A DNA stretch of 64,000 nucleotides from Ficedula albicollis (GCF_000247815.1 NC_021681.1:7379311-7443310), one strand, 5' to 3'; counted from the first letter of the stretch, positions 49,301-63,779 are shown. Program-made: numbers and translations. Notes: generated by a model not told the origin, from the sequence alone.

Positions 49301-51839
49301 TGGTTAAAATTTTAGGAAATTTTTTTTTAAAATTTGGGAAAACCATTCAGTTGCATAAGGGAGAAAGTGATGCCAAGACATCAACTTCACTTCAGCGTTT
49401 GCTTTTATCAAAGCAGCTGAGAGGCAGGCATCTAAAAATTCCAAACTAGCAAACTAATGTTGTTTGTGCTTTTTGTGTTAGAAATTTCTGGTATTTTTTA
49501 GATCTCCTGTTTTAAAGGCAGCACTCTAAGTGGATCTGTACCAATGCCTGTCTCATGAGTCCTGGTTGTCTAAAGCCTGTGTTCTGTACAACCACAGCTC
49601 TTGCACTTGCTTTTTTTGTTGCTTTTGCTCCCCTCAGTCCCCATCTTGCCCCTGCTCTCAAAATGCCTGCAGAATGGCAGTTGAAATGAAGAGTGCTAAA
49701 GAGGTAGGAGCCACTTCTAAACACACTGTTACAATTTCGTGGTGTGGAATCCAAGAAGATTCAGCCAATAATGCTACAGCCTACACTTGCCATAGATAGC
49801 AAAGTTTAAAGCAAATGAGATGGTCTAAATATGGACTGAGCCACAGAAACAAATTTTGTCCTTTGATATTTTTCTAGAAAAAAAATAAGATCAAGGTCGT
49901 TTTGGGATGTAAAGCTCAATAGCTGCATCTGGCAATTAGGAGAATTAGAGGAATGGTGGAGGGTCTAAAAGAAAGCCAGTTTGATAGTCACATTCTTTAC
50001 TTCTTTCATTTGCTGTTGTTATGGATATTGGAGCACAGCTGTGCGTAGCAATTGTTTACCAACTCAGATCCAGCTGGGGAAATGCAGTCACTGCTCTCAA
50101 GAATGAGAGGTAAAGTTTCATTTTGATATACATTCTCTTTGCTAAGTGCTGAAGGTCTAAAATTCCTCCTCTCCAAGGCATTTTCTGCTTTTTAGGTGAA
50201 TTGCACTGAAGATTTCTGACATCCTTTTGAAGGCTTCCTGCAGTCAAGATGAAATTTCAAACCTGTATATTACCTGAACCTTGATCTCATCCTGTCTGCT
50301 ATTGAAATATATGACCCAAAAGTGCTTTCCTATGAATTAGGTACTCATCATGCATTTTAACCTTCTTGGGGAAAATTATTCAGGTCTCTGAGTTGCCTGC
50401 ATGAGTTATCTTTTATTCATTAGAATCCTAAATGTTATTGACATGCATTCTTAATTATTCCCTGCTGGAAACAGTAGTGTTCCTGAACAAGTATTTAGCA
50501 TTTCTTATGTCTTGCTGCTAGCATAGTTAATAATGTATATAATAATAAAATAATAAACTATCAGAGCAGAAGAAGAGAACTTATTAATATGATTCAATAA
50601 AAGAAAATTGTTACTTCTGACTTTCACAGCTTAACAACAACATTTCCTGAATACTTCAAGCATGCAAAATCTTTGGGATAGGTCTAGCACGGAAATGACA
50701 TTGCCAAAAGAAAAGCTGGCAAGGCATCATCTGCTGTCCCTCCAAAAGCATTAACTGGCATAGTACCTTCCTTAGTGGAACTCAAGGTGTTGCCAAAACC
50801 TTTCAAAAGCAGTATTTGGACATGTGTCTGGAATTATTGGTTGTTTATTCAAACAGAAAATCCCAACCCTAAAAATTACATCTTTGCTTCAGTGTTTCCC
50901 CAGTCTCCTCTTTTTCCATCTCTTCCTCTGTGCACACACATATATATTTTCTTTTGATATTTGCTTGTATGGAAAACCCAAAGGTTTCTGAAAACTAAAA
51001 GCCGGTTGTGAAAAGCTATACAATATTAAGGGTTGCTCTCTGGTGGGAAATCTAGAAGAATCAAAAAAGTCAGTAAAAAATTACAGTCTTTTGTTGTGTT
51101 GTACACCAGATAGAGTGTGAATGATTTGCCAGCTCATCCACATCTTTTTCCTTAGTAATTTCCAGCTGGCTTCAATTCCTTAAGTACATGGCTTTGCATG
51201 TTGTGCAATTAAATATCATCCAATTTCTATGCTGTCATACCAAAGATTTTTCAGTTCAGTCTGTAGGATATTTCAGTCTTCTCTGATGCTGATAACATGT
51301 TCCACCTTTGACATTGACAAATATCACCTTCTGCATCTTTTTAATGATAATGGCAAAATTAAATATTAAAGAGATGTAGTCCCAATTTCAGACCTTGAAA
51401 AGACCATCTCTGAACCAATTTTCAGCCTTCTCATTTTGGTATGATTTATCAGTTTCTTGCTTTAATCAGATCCCTTGCTGCTTTATACTTATTGCACTAA
51501 ATACTTTCCCCAGCCTGAAAAATCTAAAGTGCTATTTAATCACAGCAGTCTAAACTACCTGGAATTTCTTATCAAAGAAAACACTAGAATGATCTGAAGG
51601 GTGTGCTACTGGCAGTCTGATACAGGATATTACCTCGTTGTCCACTCATCACTTCAGTATTTCTTACCTTTAAAATATATCCTAAAATCTTTAAACCTCT
51701 TAAAGATAGGCCAACAGACTCATAGTTGATTAGATTGTTTATCTTGCTGTTGCTCTCCAGCCATTTGCAGGTTAACTGTCAACAGCTCTCTGTAGCTTTC
51801 CTTCCTCTATCTAATGTCTTAGAACAGTGTCTTAGAATA

Positions 51840-52830
51840 ATTTGGGTTTCATTGTGACCTCCAGAGGTCACCTAGGCCAACTCCCTGCTAACAGCAGGCC
51901 TGATGAGATCAGATTGTGGTGGCATCAGGTGAGTCTTAAACTTAAGCCTGCAAAGAGGGAGGGACATTCCACAGCTGCCTGGGCATTTGAGTACTTTTAT
52001 GGTAAGAAAATTGCTTCCCTATGTTCCTTCTTGTGCCTGTTGCCTTTATCCTGCTGCTGTGCACTTCTAAGAAGAATCTGACTCTGTCTGCCCTGTACCC
52101 CTGATCAGGGAGGCACAGACTGTAGTAAGGACGTCCTGTGAGGGTTTTCTCTTCCAGCTTGACAGGCCCATTTCTCTCTGCCTCTCCTCTTCCATCATGC
52201 TCTTCAGCCCCCTAAGCCATCTTGCTTTAGGGCCACTCTCCAGACTCACTACAGAATGTGCATATCTGTCCTGTACTGGAGAGATCAATAGTGGATCTTT
52301 TATCCCAGAGAAGTCTCACAGGTGCCAAACAGAGGGAATGATCCATTCTCTCAACTGGTGGTCGCAAGAATACAGCTCAGGCTAAAGCCTCCTCAGCTCC
52401 TGTGATCCAAGGACAGGCTGCTGATTGATGTGAACTTGTCCACCAGGACCTTCAGTTTTTTTCTGCAGAGCTGCTTCCCAGAGATTTGGCTCCAGCCTGT
52501 CTGGGTTGTGAGGGGTCATTCCATCCCAGATGTAGGAATCTGTATTTGCTTTTGTTGTTTAACTCCCCAGGTTCCTGTCAGCCCATTTCCCCAGGCTGCT
52601 CAGGTCCCTCTGATGGGCTGCCCTGCCGTGCAGCATGCTGACAGCTCCTCCCAAGCTGTGTTATCTGCAAACCTGGCAAGAGCACACTCTGTCCCATCAT
52701 CCAAATCATTAATGAAGACATTAGTGCTGATCCCAGCATTGATTCCTGAGGGACACCAGTAGTGGCTGACTGCCAGATAGACTTTGCATCAATAGTTATT
52801 ATTGATGATTTCTCTCTTTACATGGCAGAA
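51840..52830 (-). mobile_element. CR1 LINE 3' half (minus strand)
   Basis: The plus strand is the reverse complement of about 1 kb of CR1 3' sequence. In order it shows GACCTCCAGAGGTCACCTAG, ACATTCCACAGCTGCCTGGG, a stretch near AAGAAGAATCTGACTCTGTC, CAGCCCCCTAAGCCATCTTG, GGTTCCTGTCAGCCCATTTC, TCATCCAAATCATTAATGAA, and GATTCCTGAGGGACACCAGT. The copy is 5'-truncated and degraded, with no intact reverse transcriptase. The 3' end lies at the left, so the element is on the minus strand. Confidence 0.9.
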
Positions 52831-53807
52831 ACCAGCAGATCTGGGGGAGATTTGTGCGTCTTTTTCACATTTGTAGTGAGAGCACCAGTGGAAAGACTGA
52901 CAGTCCACAGAAAGTACTGGTTTTTAACAGTTTCCCAGTGGAGCTTAGTTTCAGTTCAAAGTTCTGGGAACACCATTCAGGTTATGCAACTTATGTTATG
53001 AATAGAAAACATTGTTTAAAACTGAATTCTTTAGAGTGAAAAGGTCTTTCCTATAATGATTTCTCATATTCCATGCATTAATGTGAGGTTTTTTTCATGC
53101 AAAATATGTAAAATTAAAAATATTTCCACACAATTCAGCTGGAAACCTTTGAAAAGGCCTTTAAAAAAAATACAGTAGTGAGCTGAAAACAAAATATTTT
53201 TGTAATTGGCAGTACTAAATGATTCTCTTTACCATTGTGTTGTGAAGAAAAATTAAAGGATAAAATGTAAGAGGCAGAACTGAAAGCAGACAATGTTGTG
53301 TCCCCTGTGGACACTTAGGTAACTTTTGAGATTTATTCTCAAAGCCAGAATAACTGGCTGATACTGAAATAATCCCTTGCCAGAGTAACAAGAATCACTA
53401 GCCTAAAAAAAAATTTTTTTACAGTACATTTTAATATCAATATTATCGGCTCTGGGACTTGTGTTCTGTCACTGGTTTTGACAAAGAAGAGAAAGCAATT
53501 ATAGAGCTGAAACATGTTTGCCATCAGTTGTACTTGAAAAGCCTTCAAGTTAAAAGTGTGTATGACACCAGATTGGGTAATGTGTTAAAAGATATTTAAA
53601 ATATACAGGAATGAATGCTGAATTAAACTCTTTTCTTACAACACTCTTCAGCTTCAGGAAGCAGTCAAATCCATACTTGATGTTAAGTAATATTTCTGTT
53701 CTGCATCTATTCACCAATTACCTGAAGGTAAAATTCTGCAAGATGGCACAGACTGGAGGAGTTTGGTGACCCTGTGAAATTCTGGGTTAACATGACAATG
53801 TCTCGGC

Positions 53808-53979
53808 TATAACCTGTATCAGAGGAGAGAAATACACAAAAAGAGAATGAAATCATTAGAGGCAAGGCTGAGATGGTAAGGGAAGTTTTTTGGTATAACC
53901 TGTATCAGAGGAGAGAAATACACAAAGAGAAAATGAAATCATTAGAGGCAAGGCTGAGATGGCAAGGGAAGTTTTTTGG
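53808..53979. repeat. Tandem duplication, two copies, period 86 bp
   Basis: TATAACCTGTATCAGAGGAG... to AAGTTTTTTGG occurs at 53,808-53,893 and 53,894-53,979 (ACACAAAAAGAGAATG/ACACAAAGAGAAAATG, GATGGTAAGG/GATGGCAAGG). Confidence 0.94.
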
Positions 53980-56900
53980 GTTTTTTTCACTGGCTTTTTA
54001 AAGAGAAAATTTGTAGAAGAGCTGTTTCAGAGGTACTACCTGGGATCTTATAAGATAAAACAGTAACCTTGTGGGCAGATCTGTCTGACCTGATCAAGTT
54101 CAGAGTTTTAGAGCATTCAGACAATGAATGGCTCTTTCTCTCCAGGCAAGAAATTCTTCAATATACCAGTCCTGTGCGAAGTTTCATCTGTGTTTTACCA
54201 GGGAGCTCACTAATGAATGCCTTTGTGTCTGTGTTCTGTTGACATTGAGGGCAAGAACTGCACATAATCACATGTGACAAACAGCCTGCAACTCCAACAG
54301 GAGTTTGTCCTGCAATAACAATGTTTTGGTGAGCAAAGGCAGAGGCATCGTAATTTAGACTCTCTATTTGGTGAGTTGAAGTGTGATCTTTCTTCAATTT
54401 CTCCTAAGTTTGGGTAGGTTTTTTGTTGTTGTTGTTTGTATTAGGGGTGGGGAGCAGGATATGTGTGTGTGCTGATTTACCCTCAACAGTGCAACTTCAG
54501 ACCCAGTTTGCCAGACTGCAGCTCTAATCTTTATGCACTGCTGCCGCCTGACACGGGGCAAAGTCTTTAGGGGATGAGATGAAACACACCATGAATCTCC
54601 ATTTCTGATGAAAGCTCCATGGGAACTCCACTGGGATCCCTGCGACTTTGCTGCAGTCAAAGTTGTATGAGGCCTGTGTCCATCCCTTTGTGCCTTAGGG
54701 AGACAGCAGTATCATGGATACAATGAGTGTGTTCTGCTTTCATGCTTTGGGGCATTCATGGCAAAGAATAGCAATGCTTTCCTCTGGTCCTCAAAGCCAG
54801 TTGTTTACCCACCTCCTTTGTTCAGGACTGAAATATTTTGCTTTAAAACTAGAGAGAAAAGCTGACATTTTTTTTTATTTAGCAGCTGTAGGAAAGTCAC
54901 TCAAAATCACTGTCTCTTTTAATCAGCCTATTTGTTTAAGCATGCAGGGTGGTAAATTAGCTTTCTTTTCTCCATGTGGTTTAATACCCCACCCATCTAT
55001 TGGCTGAGGACAAAACAGGCCATAACTCAGTTTTGCCTCTGTGACAAGTGCTGAGATGAATTAGATCTTAAAGGCCTGAATTATGAGATTCAGTATCACA
55101 AAGACCTAACGTGTGGTGAGTTCAATACTGACTGGACTGTGAACTGCACATTTGTCCTAAGAGTGAGTAACTATGTACATTTGAGAAGCAAAGCAATGCA
55201 CCCAAGACTGTTAGTGCTAGACTTTTGTGAAATAATGTCTTTTACCAATTCTACTGCTTATTTAGAAATTTCAATGAGGAAGCTGAAGACTGCTCCAGTT
55301 AATTAACAGTTTATTCACTGTGAAAGTTTGAAGGCATCCTGGTTTCAGCTGAGATAGGTCAAACCACATCAGAAGGTTTATAAAAAGTCTACAGTTAAAT
55401 ATTTTCACTGCTGCAGGGGGCTTCTAATCTGTCAGGGTAGAAAAATCCAAAAGAAAACATACTTACAATGCATTGTAAATTGGAGCCTCTAAACATTAGA
55501 CAGTACCCTTAGATAAACACGGATTGTTTTATAGTCTGCTAAGAAACAAGCATTTGCTCCTGGTATACAAAACAGCAAATGAAAAGCTCACATAGAAACA
55601 GTGCAATCTCATTTTACTCAGAGAAGGTTTAACACTTACACAGTGGTTTTACTTCTATTAATACAAGCAGCCAGAAAAAGAGATACTGAAGTTTCATAGC
55701 ACACACTGTGCAGGTTTTAATTATCCTTTTTACCAACCGTACATGGTCCCTCTAAAGAGCCATAAAGTCTTAAAAGGATTTACTGGAGTTACCTGGCATA
55801 GTTGGTGTGCCAGGTTTTGATTGTTTTTTTGAGACACCTCAGGTCATCTCCGTAATTCCCACCTGGCTTGGTTTTACTTCTCATGCAGGGAGTGGAGCAA
55901 ATCTGACACCAGTGTAACTGAGAGCAGAATATGTGAGACAGCTTGCTTTATATCTGAGCCCATTTAAAGGATTTAAATAAAAAAAGTCTTTAAACATATA
56001 CCTAATATTAGCAGAATTCAGTAGAACTCAAATATGTATTAAATGTAAGAGTGCTTTCTTCATTCAGAACTTGCACTTGACTGTGGGCAAGAGGCTTGCA
56101 TTGCTATCTTGCTTTTTAAAAGGGCTAATTTTCCTGCTCTTATTCATGGTGATGTAAACCTGAAATAACCCCACTGAGGTCACTGGGGAATGACAGAGCT
56201 CTTTTTGTGTGTCTGAAATCAGCCTGCAAAATAAGAACAACCAATACATACTACTTTAAAAACTCTCAGAATCTACTACGACTGCCATTGCATGGGGATA
56301 AAAAAAGTCACTTAGATGTTATTTCAAGTTAAAATTCAATTTCAGAACTTCAGTTTTTGAGGGCAAAAAATAGACAAATTTCAGTGGTTAATATTACTTT
56401 CAAGCTTCTGAAAAGAAATATCAAACTACTAGGAATGGGGAAGGGTAATTAAATTCTCCAAATAGAAAACTCTCTTCACTTGAAGGCTGTCAGGAAAACA
56501 AGCCCCCCGTTTCCTGCAGCTGCAAAAGCAGCCAGAGCTCACTTTAGTGACAGTCAGTGACAGAGAGGCAAGTTGCTCTATTTTCCCCACATTTGGGCTG
56601 CAGCTTACAATGTATACAGATGTTTGGTGTTGGGGTACACATCCCATCCCCAATTCTCCCACAGCACAGACATGGAGAGGAGGTTCCACACTGGGAGTTG
56701 TCTGTAGACCTTTGTGTAAGTGTCAGACTGAGAGTATTCATGCCCTGCCTGTCTGGTTGGTAAGGCTTGTATTCCTTGCCATGCTATGTGTAAGGGACTA
56801 TTTTGGTGGATCCCTCAGGTCTTGATCCTTAGATAGGACCTGTGATCCCTCAGATGGGCTCCCTAATTCATTTTTGCAGCTTTTAAGTAGTAAAATTCTC

Positions 56901-59803
56901 CCTGTCTGTCCAATAGCTGAAAATGAAGCTCTTCAGTCTGCTGCAGCTGGGTCACTCTTACTTGAGGTTGTGAGATTAATCCTTCCTGACATCTCCATGC
57001 ATATGGATATGTTTGTTTTCAGACATGTACTTGAGCTAATGAGTGTTTGGGTTGTTGCTTCACTAATTCTTTTCATTATGGGCAATCTGATGCTCATCCA
57101 CAGGACTGGTGCTATTTAGCTACTCTCTGCAGTGACTGTGTTTAAATGGTCTCTTTTTATCATCACACACTGCACAACATTATTTGCCTCTCTCACATTC
57201 CTGACTCAATACCCCCCCCATCTTTGCTTGATCTTGTCCTGCCCTTGAAACATGCTAGTTAGCTGTGTGCAAAAACTAACAAGACAAAGGCATCAGTTTT
57301 TCTGAAAAGGAAAAAAACAAGTGAATCCTCAGAGTGACAATGACAAACTATTTACATTGGCAGGCACTCTTCATTAATACTGAATGCTGATAGTCTACAT
57401 TCACCAAGATAGAATGACCTCTAGGACCATCATTTGGCCTGATACTTGTTCATTTAACCTAAAAAAATTACACTGTCTTTAATATACTAAAAATATGAAA
57501 ATTACATTTCCCCTCATGATACATGCAATAAAGGGTGATCTCCAAGTAGCATTTTTAGCATCTAATTTGGCATCTAATTAGCATAATTTTACAGAGCACT
57601 CTAAAAGTTACAGTTTTTTTCCAGCCATCATCAGACGCACTGAAGTAGACTTTGCTGCCCTCACATTGCACATGCTGGACCTTAAGCTGTTGGGAAAGTG
57701 TCATTCTCCTGACCCAGCATCACATCCCAGCTCAGCATCCTGGCCTTTGCCTCTCCTGTTTGTGTTTGCCATGCTTCACATGCATCTGAACTGATAGTAG
57801 AAATCTTGTAAGAGCTGATTGTTGAAAGCCAGGGGTGCTCTTTGTAGAATATTAAAAGAACTGATTAATACACCACACAATTCACTGAGGAAGGTGCCTC
57901 TGTGAGAGGCTGTATACAAGAAATGTTGCTCATATGGAGAGGAAAAAAGTGCAGTGGCCCTAAGGGTGATAAGGGCTGTAGCAATGCTGCCCAGCCTCAC
58001 TGGTTGCCCCCAGCCAAAGGCACCAGAAGATTTAGGAATTACCTGCCTAAGGGTATTGAGTAGAAGGGGGACTTCCTTTCTTCACAGAATGTACTCAGAG
58101 ATCTGTAAGAACAGGAGAAGCCAAAAGGAATCAGACAGTGCTACAATTGCAGTTTTTTAGATATTCTGGGCATACTGTCTGTTGCCTGCTTGTAACTGCT
58201 GTTCACAGCAAGTTCCTCCAGGCTGAATCCAGTATTAAAATATGGCTTTTTCACTTCCTTGTCTGAAAGTAAGTTCTCCTAAGAATGGAGCTACTCTTAA
58301 GGTTACTGGATTTGTTCCTTTGATAAACCTTAAAGTAGCAAGGAGGAAATTAATTTTGAAATCCTCACCATATGTGGGCATAAAACAGAGAAACCTGGCT
58401 TAGCCAGACTGACTGTTTTTCCTCTGACACACTGAGAAAATACTCCCCAACTCATTCATCTCTGCATTCCACACACTTACTTATTTGTTCCTACACACTG
58501 AGGTAGTGCCTTCTGTATGTTAATGTAGAAGGTAAAAGTGAGCTGTATTCTTACATGAGCATCAAATGCAGCTAGAAATAAATTATATTGAAGTGTCTGG
58601 CTTTATAACTGCTTAGTATGTTACTATCCTTGCCTTTGAGCAATTGCATGTGTTCATACTGGAAGTTCATCAGATATAGCAGGATGTGCATATATGTGTG
58701 TATAAGACTTCTGCTGATTCACAGTATGTCAGTCAGTGTTAATTATAAGCAGGAAGAATTAAAATTTTGGGAGGGTGGATCTTGCAGTGCTATTTATCTC
58801 TACTTAAACTAGGACATGGCTCCAGACTATGAGTCTTGCATTCTCAGCCAATGGATTTGTGCACAGAAATAGGATGCTAAGATACTCAGATACCTAAATT
58901 ATTCAGTGTTATTCATATTTCAAGTAGCAATAACTTAATATTCTTATTTAATGTCTTTTCTTCTACATCCACCGTGTTATCTGTGTTCATGTACACATTG
59001 TTTCCTGATGGAACATCAGGATGGATGCCAAATGGAGCTGCACCTGCTGGCTTTGATGCAAAGCAGTGTTAGTGCCTACAGCCTAAGGAGACTGACATTC
59101 CTGTTCCATATGACTTCTTTGCCTCTCTGGTGACAAAGAATACAGTATGAAAAACATCAGTATGTCAACACCAACTTCTCTGTGTGTGTGGATCCCTGAA
59201 GCATTCCTAGGCTTTTCCCAGCTTCACATTTTGGGCAGCAGTGTGGGACATGCGCGTTCCCTCGATATTGATTTTAATGGAAGAACAATGACTCAGAAGG
59301 AAACAGCCACCACTTTTCATGTCTCGCTGGGTTCCCTCATGAGCTGGTGTATCAGAGAATGGGGTAATAAGAAAGCTGGAAGTGATGTTGTCCTTCCTGA
59401 AGACTATTTTTCCAGGTAGGTTTCCCCAAATTTACTTTTTAAGTTGGCAGTTTCCTTGAGAACTAAATACAATAGAGAAATAATATAATGTGCTAAAAAT
59501 TTTCCTAACTTTATGGACAACTCTTTGGTTTTGTACTGCCAGAAGAGTCAGAATTCTTCCCCAGCAAGATACCTGGGAATTCCTCAGAAGCCAGGAAGCA
59601 TTCAGACACTAAAGCCAGTTCTGCTGGCATCTCACCATCTGATCCTAACTCACCCAGCAACAGAAGGGCTAAGAGCTGTCACTCTGAATAACTTTACTGC
59701 CTACATATTTGGCAAGTTGAGTCTGAATTTAACTAAAATCACAGCATGCAGCAAGAATATTTATGAACTAGGAAACCCTCCTGTAAGCATATAAGGGCAA
59801 TCT

Positions 59804-59872
59804 TTTATATATATACATACATATATATATATATAAATATATATATATGTGTATGTGTGTGTGTGTGTATGT
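59804..59872. repeat. Dinucleotide microsatellite (TA)n-(TG)n
   Basis: A mixed array of AT and GT dinucleotides with a few interruptions; likely length-polymorphic. Confidence 0.9.
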
Positions 59873-62800
59873 ATTTTCACACTCCCTCTCCTTCCTCCTA
59901 TCTTCATGTTAGCAGCCAGCAATGTGGCCACTCTGGTTGCCTAGGAAGCTGATTGCTGCTCCTAAAGGATCTGTTTAAAATTCTGATCTGGATTCTAGTC
60001 AGGTATGTGAGACCCTGGGAATGGAGCTCTTGAAGTGGTGGGTACTTTCCATTTTCCCCCTCTCCTCAGCTCCTCTGGACTGAGAGAAGGCAGCTGTGCT
60101 GCTTTGCGAGACAGAGCAGCTGGACTTGGTTACCCCTAGAACCAATTAAATGCTGGAAGAATGGCTTGCCTTATTCCAGGGAGACAGAAGGAGCTGTTTG
60201 GGATCATAAATGTCACTGGAGAGTAGCTGTGTATGTATGCAGTTATTTTAAGGGTTGTTTTTGAGGCTTTTTCTATGCACCTGCCGCCTTTTTGGGCATT
60301 TGTACTTTCATCTGCATTGTTTGAAATGCAAATAAAAGCAATGATACATATTCAGACAATCTGAGACCTGTGCTTCAGAGGACTATGCTGAACCCTTTGT
60401 GAAGTTTTTTTTCAGAAGCTATTCTAGTGGAAAATTACTAAATGGAGCTTTAAATAGGTGAAATGGTAAGCTGGCCAAATAGTGCACCTATCAGAGGCAA
60501 AGGAGGGTGCTCTCTCCTAGTTGGTTTCCAACCCATAGCTCTACTACTTGGAGAGACAAAGCAGGATTTCTAAGAGGAAAGTTCCTTAACTTTTAATTTT
60601 GGTCTAAGGCTGTCCCAAAAGTTGTCTGGCACACCTCATAATATGTGCTGATCATACCTAGATAGGCATTTGGAATAGCACCTGGATAAAAGTCTATGAA
60701 TAAAATTACTGATTATCAATGCAACAGATACTCATTAAAAGAGATCTTAGATGGTAGCAAAAGCTAGAGTTTGAGTCACTTGTTTATGCTCTTAAATGAG
60801 TGTAGCATCTCATTTAAAACTGCTTTGAAGTGTGAGTTATGAACAGGAGGCCTTTGATCAGAACTGAAGTATGATGTGTCATAAGGCGTTATGCCAAAAT
60901 AAAGAAGCCACTTAAGCTTTTTCTCCAGAGACACTGAGCAAAATGAGAGCTATGGTTCCCCTACTGTGTCTCATGCTAGCAAGTCCATGCTGGAGAAATT
61001 GGGCTATGAAGATTACTGCTGAACATCTGCAAAGTGGGAAATGGCATTTGGTTTTCTGCTGGGGAGAAATCAGAAATGCACGATGTAAGTGTTTTATTAG
61101 TATATTATAAAGCCTATTTCTATTGTATACATTCCTCCCTAAGTGGGGTCCCACACACTTCCTCTTTCAAAAGCTTCAAATTAAATTTGTGGTTAACTTC
61201 AAATAAAATTTGTGGTTACTGCTGCTTGCAGCACTTTCTCCATAAAGAAGTGACAACAAGGTCTTTTCTTCAAAATGTGTCACTCTGCACACTTAGAAAA
61301 AGCACAATTGGAATGTGATGGGCAACACTGCCATGTGGTATTTTCTGTCCCACGAGTACCAAAGTAACTTTGTATGTAGCTATTGGGTGACTTCACTTGT
61401 CTTTGCCATTCTGCCATGGACTGGCAATACTCTTGTGGCTCCTGCTGGGATAAAACACAGACCTGCTGGGATCAGAGGCCTGAATTTTAATCCAGTGGTT
61501 GATCTGCATCCAGCTTCATGGCAGTGGGGTGTGGGAAAAAAATAGGAGGAGGAAGTAAAAGGTCAGACTAACTGTCCAAGTTACATTTGCTCAGAGGTCC
61601 TAATTTATTTTTTAAGTCCTGCAAATAAATCAGTGATTTTCCAAATGAAGGGGTGTTATATCCCTCAGGACACAGAGTCATGAACAAACAGCACTGTTCT
61701 GTTCACTCTGAAAAATAAATGGGGTTTTCTATGATGTTATCCAGAAGAAAGTGCAATATTGGAATGAACAGCCAGATAAAGTATATTCTTATGTATCTTT
61801 CTTCATCTAGAAACAATGTAGAATTTGTAATTTTTATTTGGGATTTAATCAACCCGTGAAAGAGTAGAGGAAAATAATGAGATATGTGATAATGTTCCTA
61901 GTATGTACTTTAATTACTGATTGCTTGATTACTGCTGAAACTGATGAGGCTGAGTGTGATGATATTATCAGGAGGTAAAGCCTGATATCAGGAGATGAAA
62001 ACATAACATTTAACATGATCATGATATTCTGCAAAATATCATCTTTGAGGGTTGGATTTAGTGATTCCCTGCAGAGATAATTTAAATGCTGTAAAGCCAT
62101 ATATGTAGAAATGCTGATGAATAAGACAATAGATAGCCTCTAAGGAAAACAAAAGCTCCTTTAGTGCAACAGAAGAGTTACAGAAATCTCTGTGAGTGGC
62201 TGTGGCACCATATCCAGATCAACAGTTACAACATTATTAAAAGATTCCAAAAGATCCAGAGAGACTTACAGTCTGGTAATTTATGGGTAATGACGTTTTC
62301 ATCCTAGGAAGTTACAGGAATATAGTTCTGAAATATACATGAGTCACCAAGGCACTCAAAGCTATAAAATCAGGGGTAACTTTTTCAGGCATTGGGCAGA
62401 TACACCGCATGATGCCTGGAATGACACAGGAACATGCACAAAGCAGCTGAAAGAAGTGACATCAGACTTCAGGTATGTGGTGGCAAAAAGAGGCATAAAT
62501 TACTGTTTTCAAAGGGGTTTCTGTCCAGACCTGGCAGCTTCTGTGATATACTTAAAAGCAGTAGGACTAAAACACAAAGCATCTCAGCCAGTAATTACCA
62601 AAATGAAAACTGTGCTTGCTAAGAATGTCACCTTTTACTAGATGGAGAGTGAGGACTCTCTGAAGCATCCAGGCGTGTAGCTGAGAAATCCAGCCCAAGT
62701 CAAAGAATGGAACTGAAAGAATGCTTCAGATCACTGAAACTCCTCTGTTCCTAAAAGAAGAAAAAACCCCACCCACAGACTTAGAGGGTCTGAAACTGTT

Positions 62801-63272
62801 AGTGAAAAAATAACCCTAGAAGTGAAACAAGTGCATGCAAATATTACTTCATATAAAATACTCTCACACAGTTCAAGGATACAATAGCTTTGATGTGCCC
62901 CAAACCTTTCTTTATGCACAAAAACTGGCTGTAAACTTATCTGTCAAGCAGTAAGAGGGGATCTAGCTGGTATTTTGGGTAAAATCTTTGAGCTTACTCC
63001 GATTCTCATTTCTTGCAGAAGTATTAGCTGCTAGATTAAATAGAAAAACTAATTAATTTATGCTGTGAAATCTAATTGATTTTGTACTATGTCTGTTAGA
63101 ATTTGTCTGCAGGACAGTTATGAACTAACCCCTTGCTTCTCCCAAGGATCTCCAGTTCAAAGCTGGTAAACATAAAGATGTAGAGCTGCTATGACTCAGT
63201 GACTAGAAATAAAGGAGAGGGAGGAAAAACCCCACCTAACTGTTGGAATATACATAATTTCCAAAACAACAA

Positions 63273-63460
63273 CATTATGACCATGAGCTTGAAAATCTAA
63301 ATAAGCAATTAGTTTAGAACTGTCCTCCTGTCTCACATTATGACCATGAGCTTGAAAATCTAAATACGCAATTAGTTTAGAACTGTACTCCTGTCTCGGT
63401 TTGAAAGACAGTATAAGCAATTAGTTTAGAACTGTCCTCCTGTCTCGGTTTGAAAGACAG
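63273..63460. repeat. Step-wise tandem repeat, two full units and one partial
   Basis: CATTATGACCATGAGCTTGA... to CTCCTGTCTC occurs at 63,273-63,335 and 63,336-63,398. After the second copy, GGTTTGAAAGACAG follows, then ATAAGCAATTAGTTTAGAAC... to GGTTTGAAAGACAG is repeated at 63,413-63,460. The repeat abuts the LTR-like segment. Confidence 0.92.
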
Positions 63461-63640
63461 GTGTCTGCCAAGGAAGGCAGGAGCCTCCCTTGGAATGAAA
63501 AATATGACCCTCTTCCCTCTGAATTGTTACAATTTTGAAATTTCAGGCAAAGACATGGGAAAATAAATAGCAGTTATTTACTAGCACGTGCATGCATAAC
63601 AAGGCAAACAACCAACCACAGCAGCAGCAGCACCAGAGAA
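63440..63640. mobile_element. Possible endogenous retrovirus-like (LTR) fragment
   Basis: From TCTCGGTTTGAAAGACAG through GCCAAGGAAGGCAGGAGCCT and TCAGGCAAAGACATGGGAAA the text resembles a dispersed LTR-element sequence I associate with passerine genomes. This is recollection only, with no coding region and no ends defined. Continuation into the GC-rich edge at 63,650-64,000 is possible. Confidence 0.35.
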
Positions 63641-63779
63641 GAGCAGAAAACCCAATGAAGCCTCTCCCGCTCTCGGAGCGCTTTCCCTCGGTGCAGTTCC
63701 GTGGCAGGAACAGAACACAAACCCAGGCTCAGCCTCTCGGGGCTGCGGCACCTTCCCTGCGCTGCAGTTCCGGGCACGG

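Larger units (their letters stand above)
40357..51839. other. Unassigned sequence with several short duplications
   Basis: About 11.5 kb with no exon I can support. It holds duplications at 42.28, 43.40, 45.02 and 46.16 kb, a (TCTAT)n microsatellite and a CTCF-like motif at 43.9 kb. The longest frame, 151 codons at 47,807-48,262 on the plus strand, has no known domain. Confidence 0.55.
52831..63460. other. Unassigned sequence right of the CR1 copy
   Basis: About 10.6 kb, AT-rich, with no exon recognised. It contains a tandem duplication at 53.8 kb, a TA/TG microsatellite at 59.8 kb, a tiny duplication at 61,174-61,219 and the step-wise repeat at 63.27-63.46 kb. Frames are all below about 100 codons and show no domain. 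Confidence 0.55.

Noticed and set aside
51842..52762. Plus-strand frames of 79-110 codons
   Set aside because: They lie antisense within the CR1 remnant and represent transposon sequence, not host genes.
20818..63440. Exons of CLSTN2 or TRIM42, expected upstream of SLC25A36 by mammalian synteny
   Set aside because: No open frame shows cadherin, laminin-G or TRIM features; absence cannot be proven by eye for small exons.
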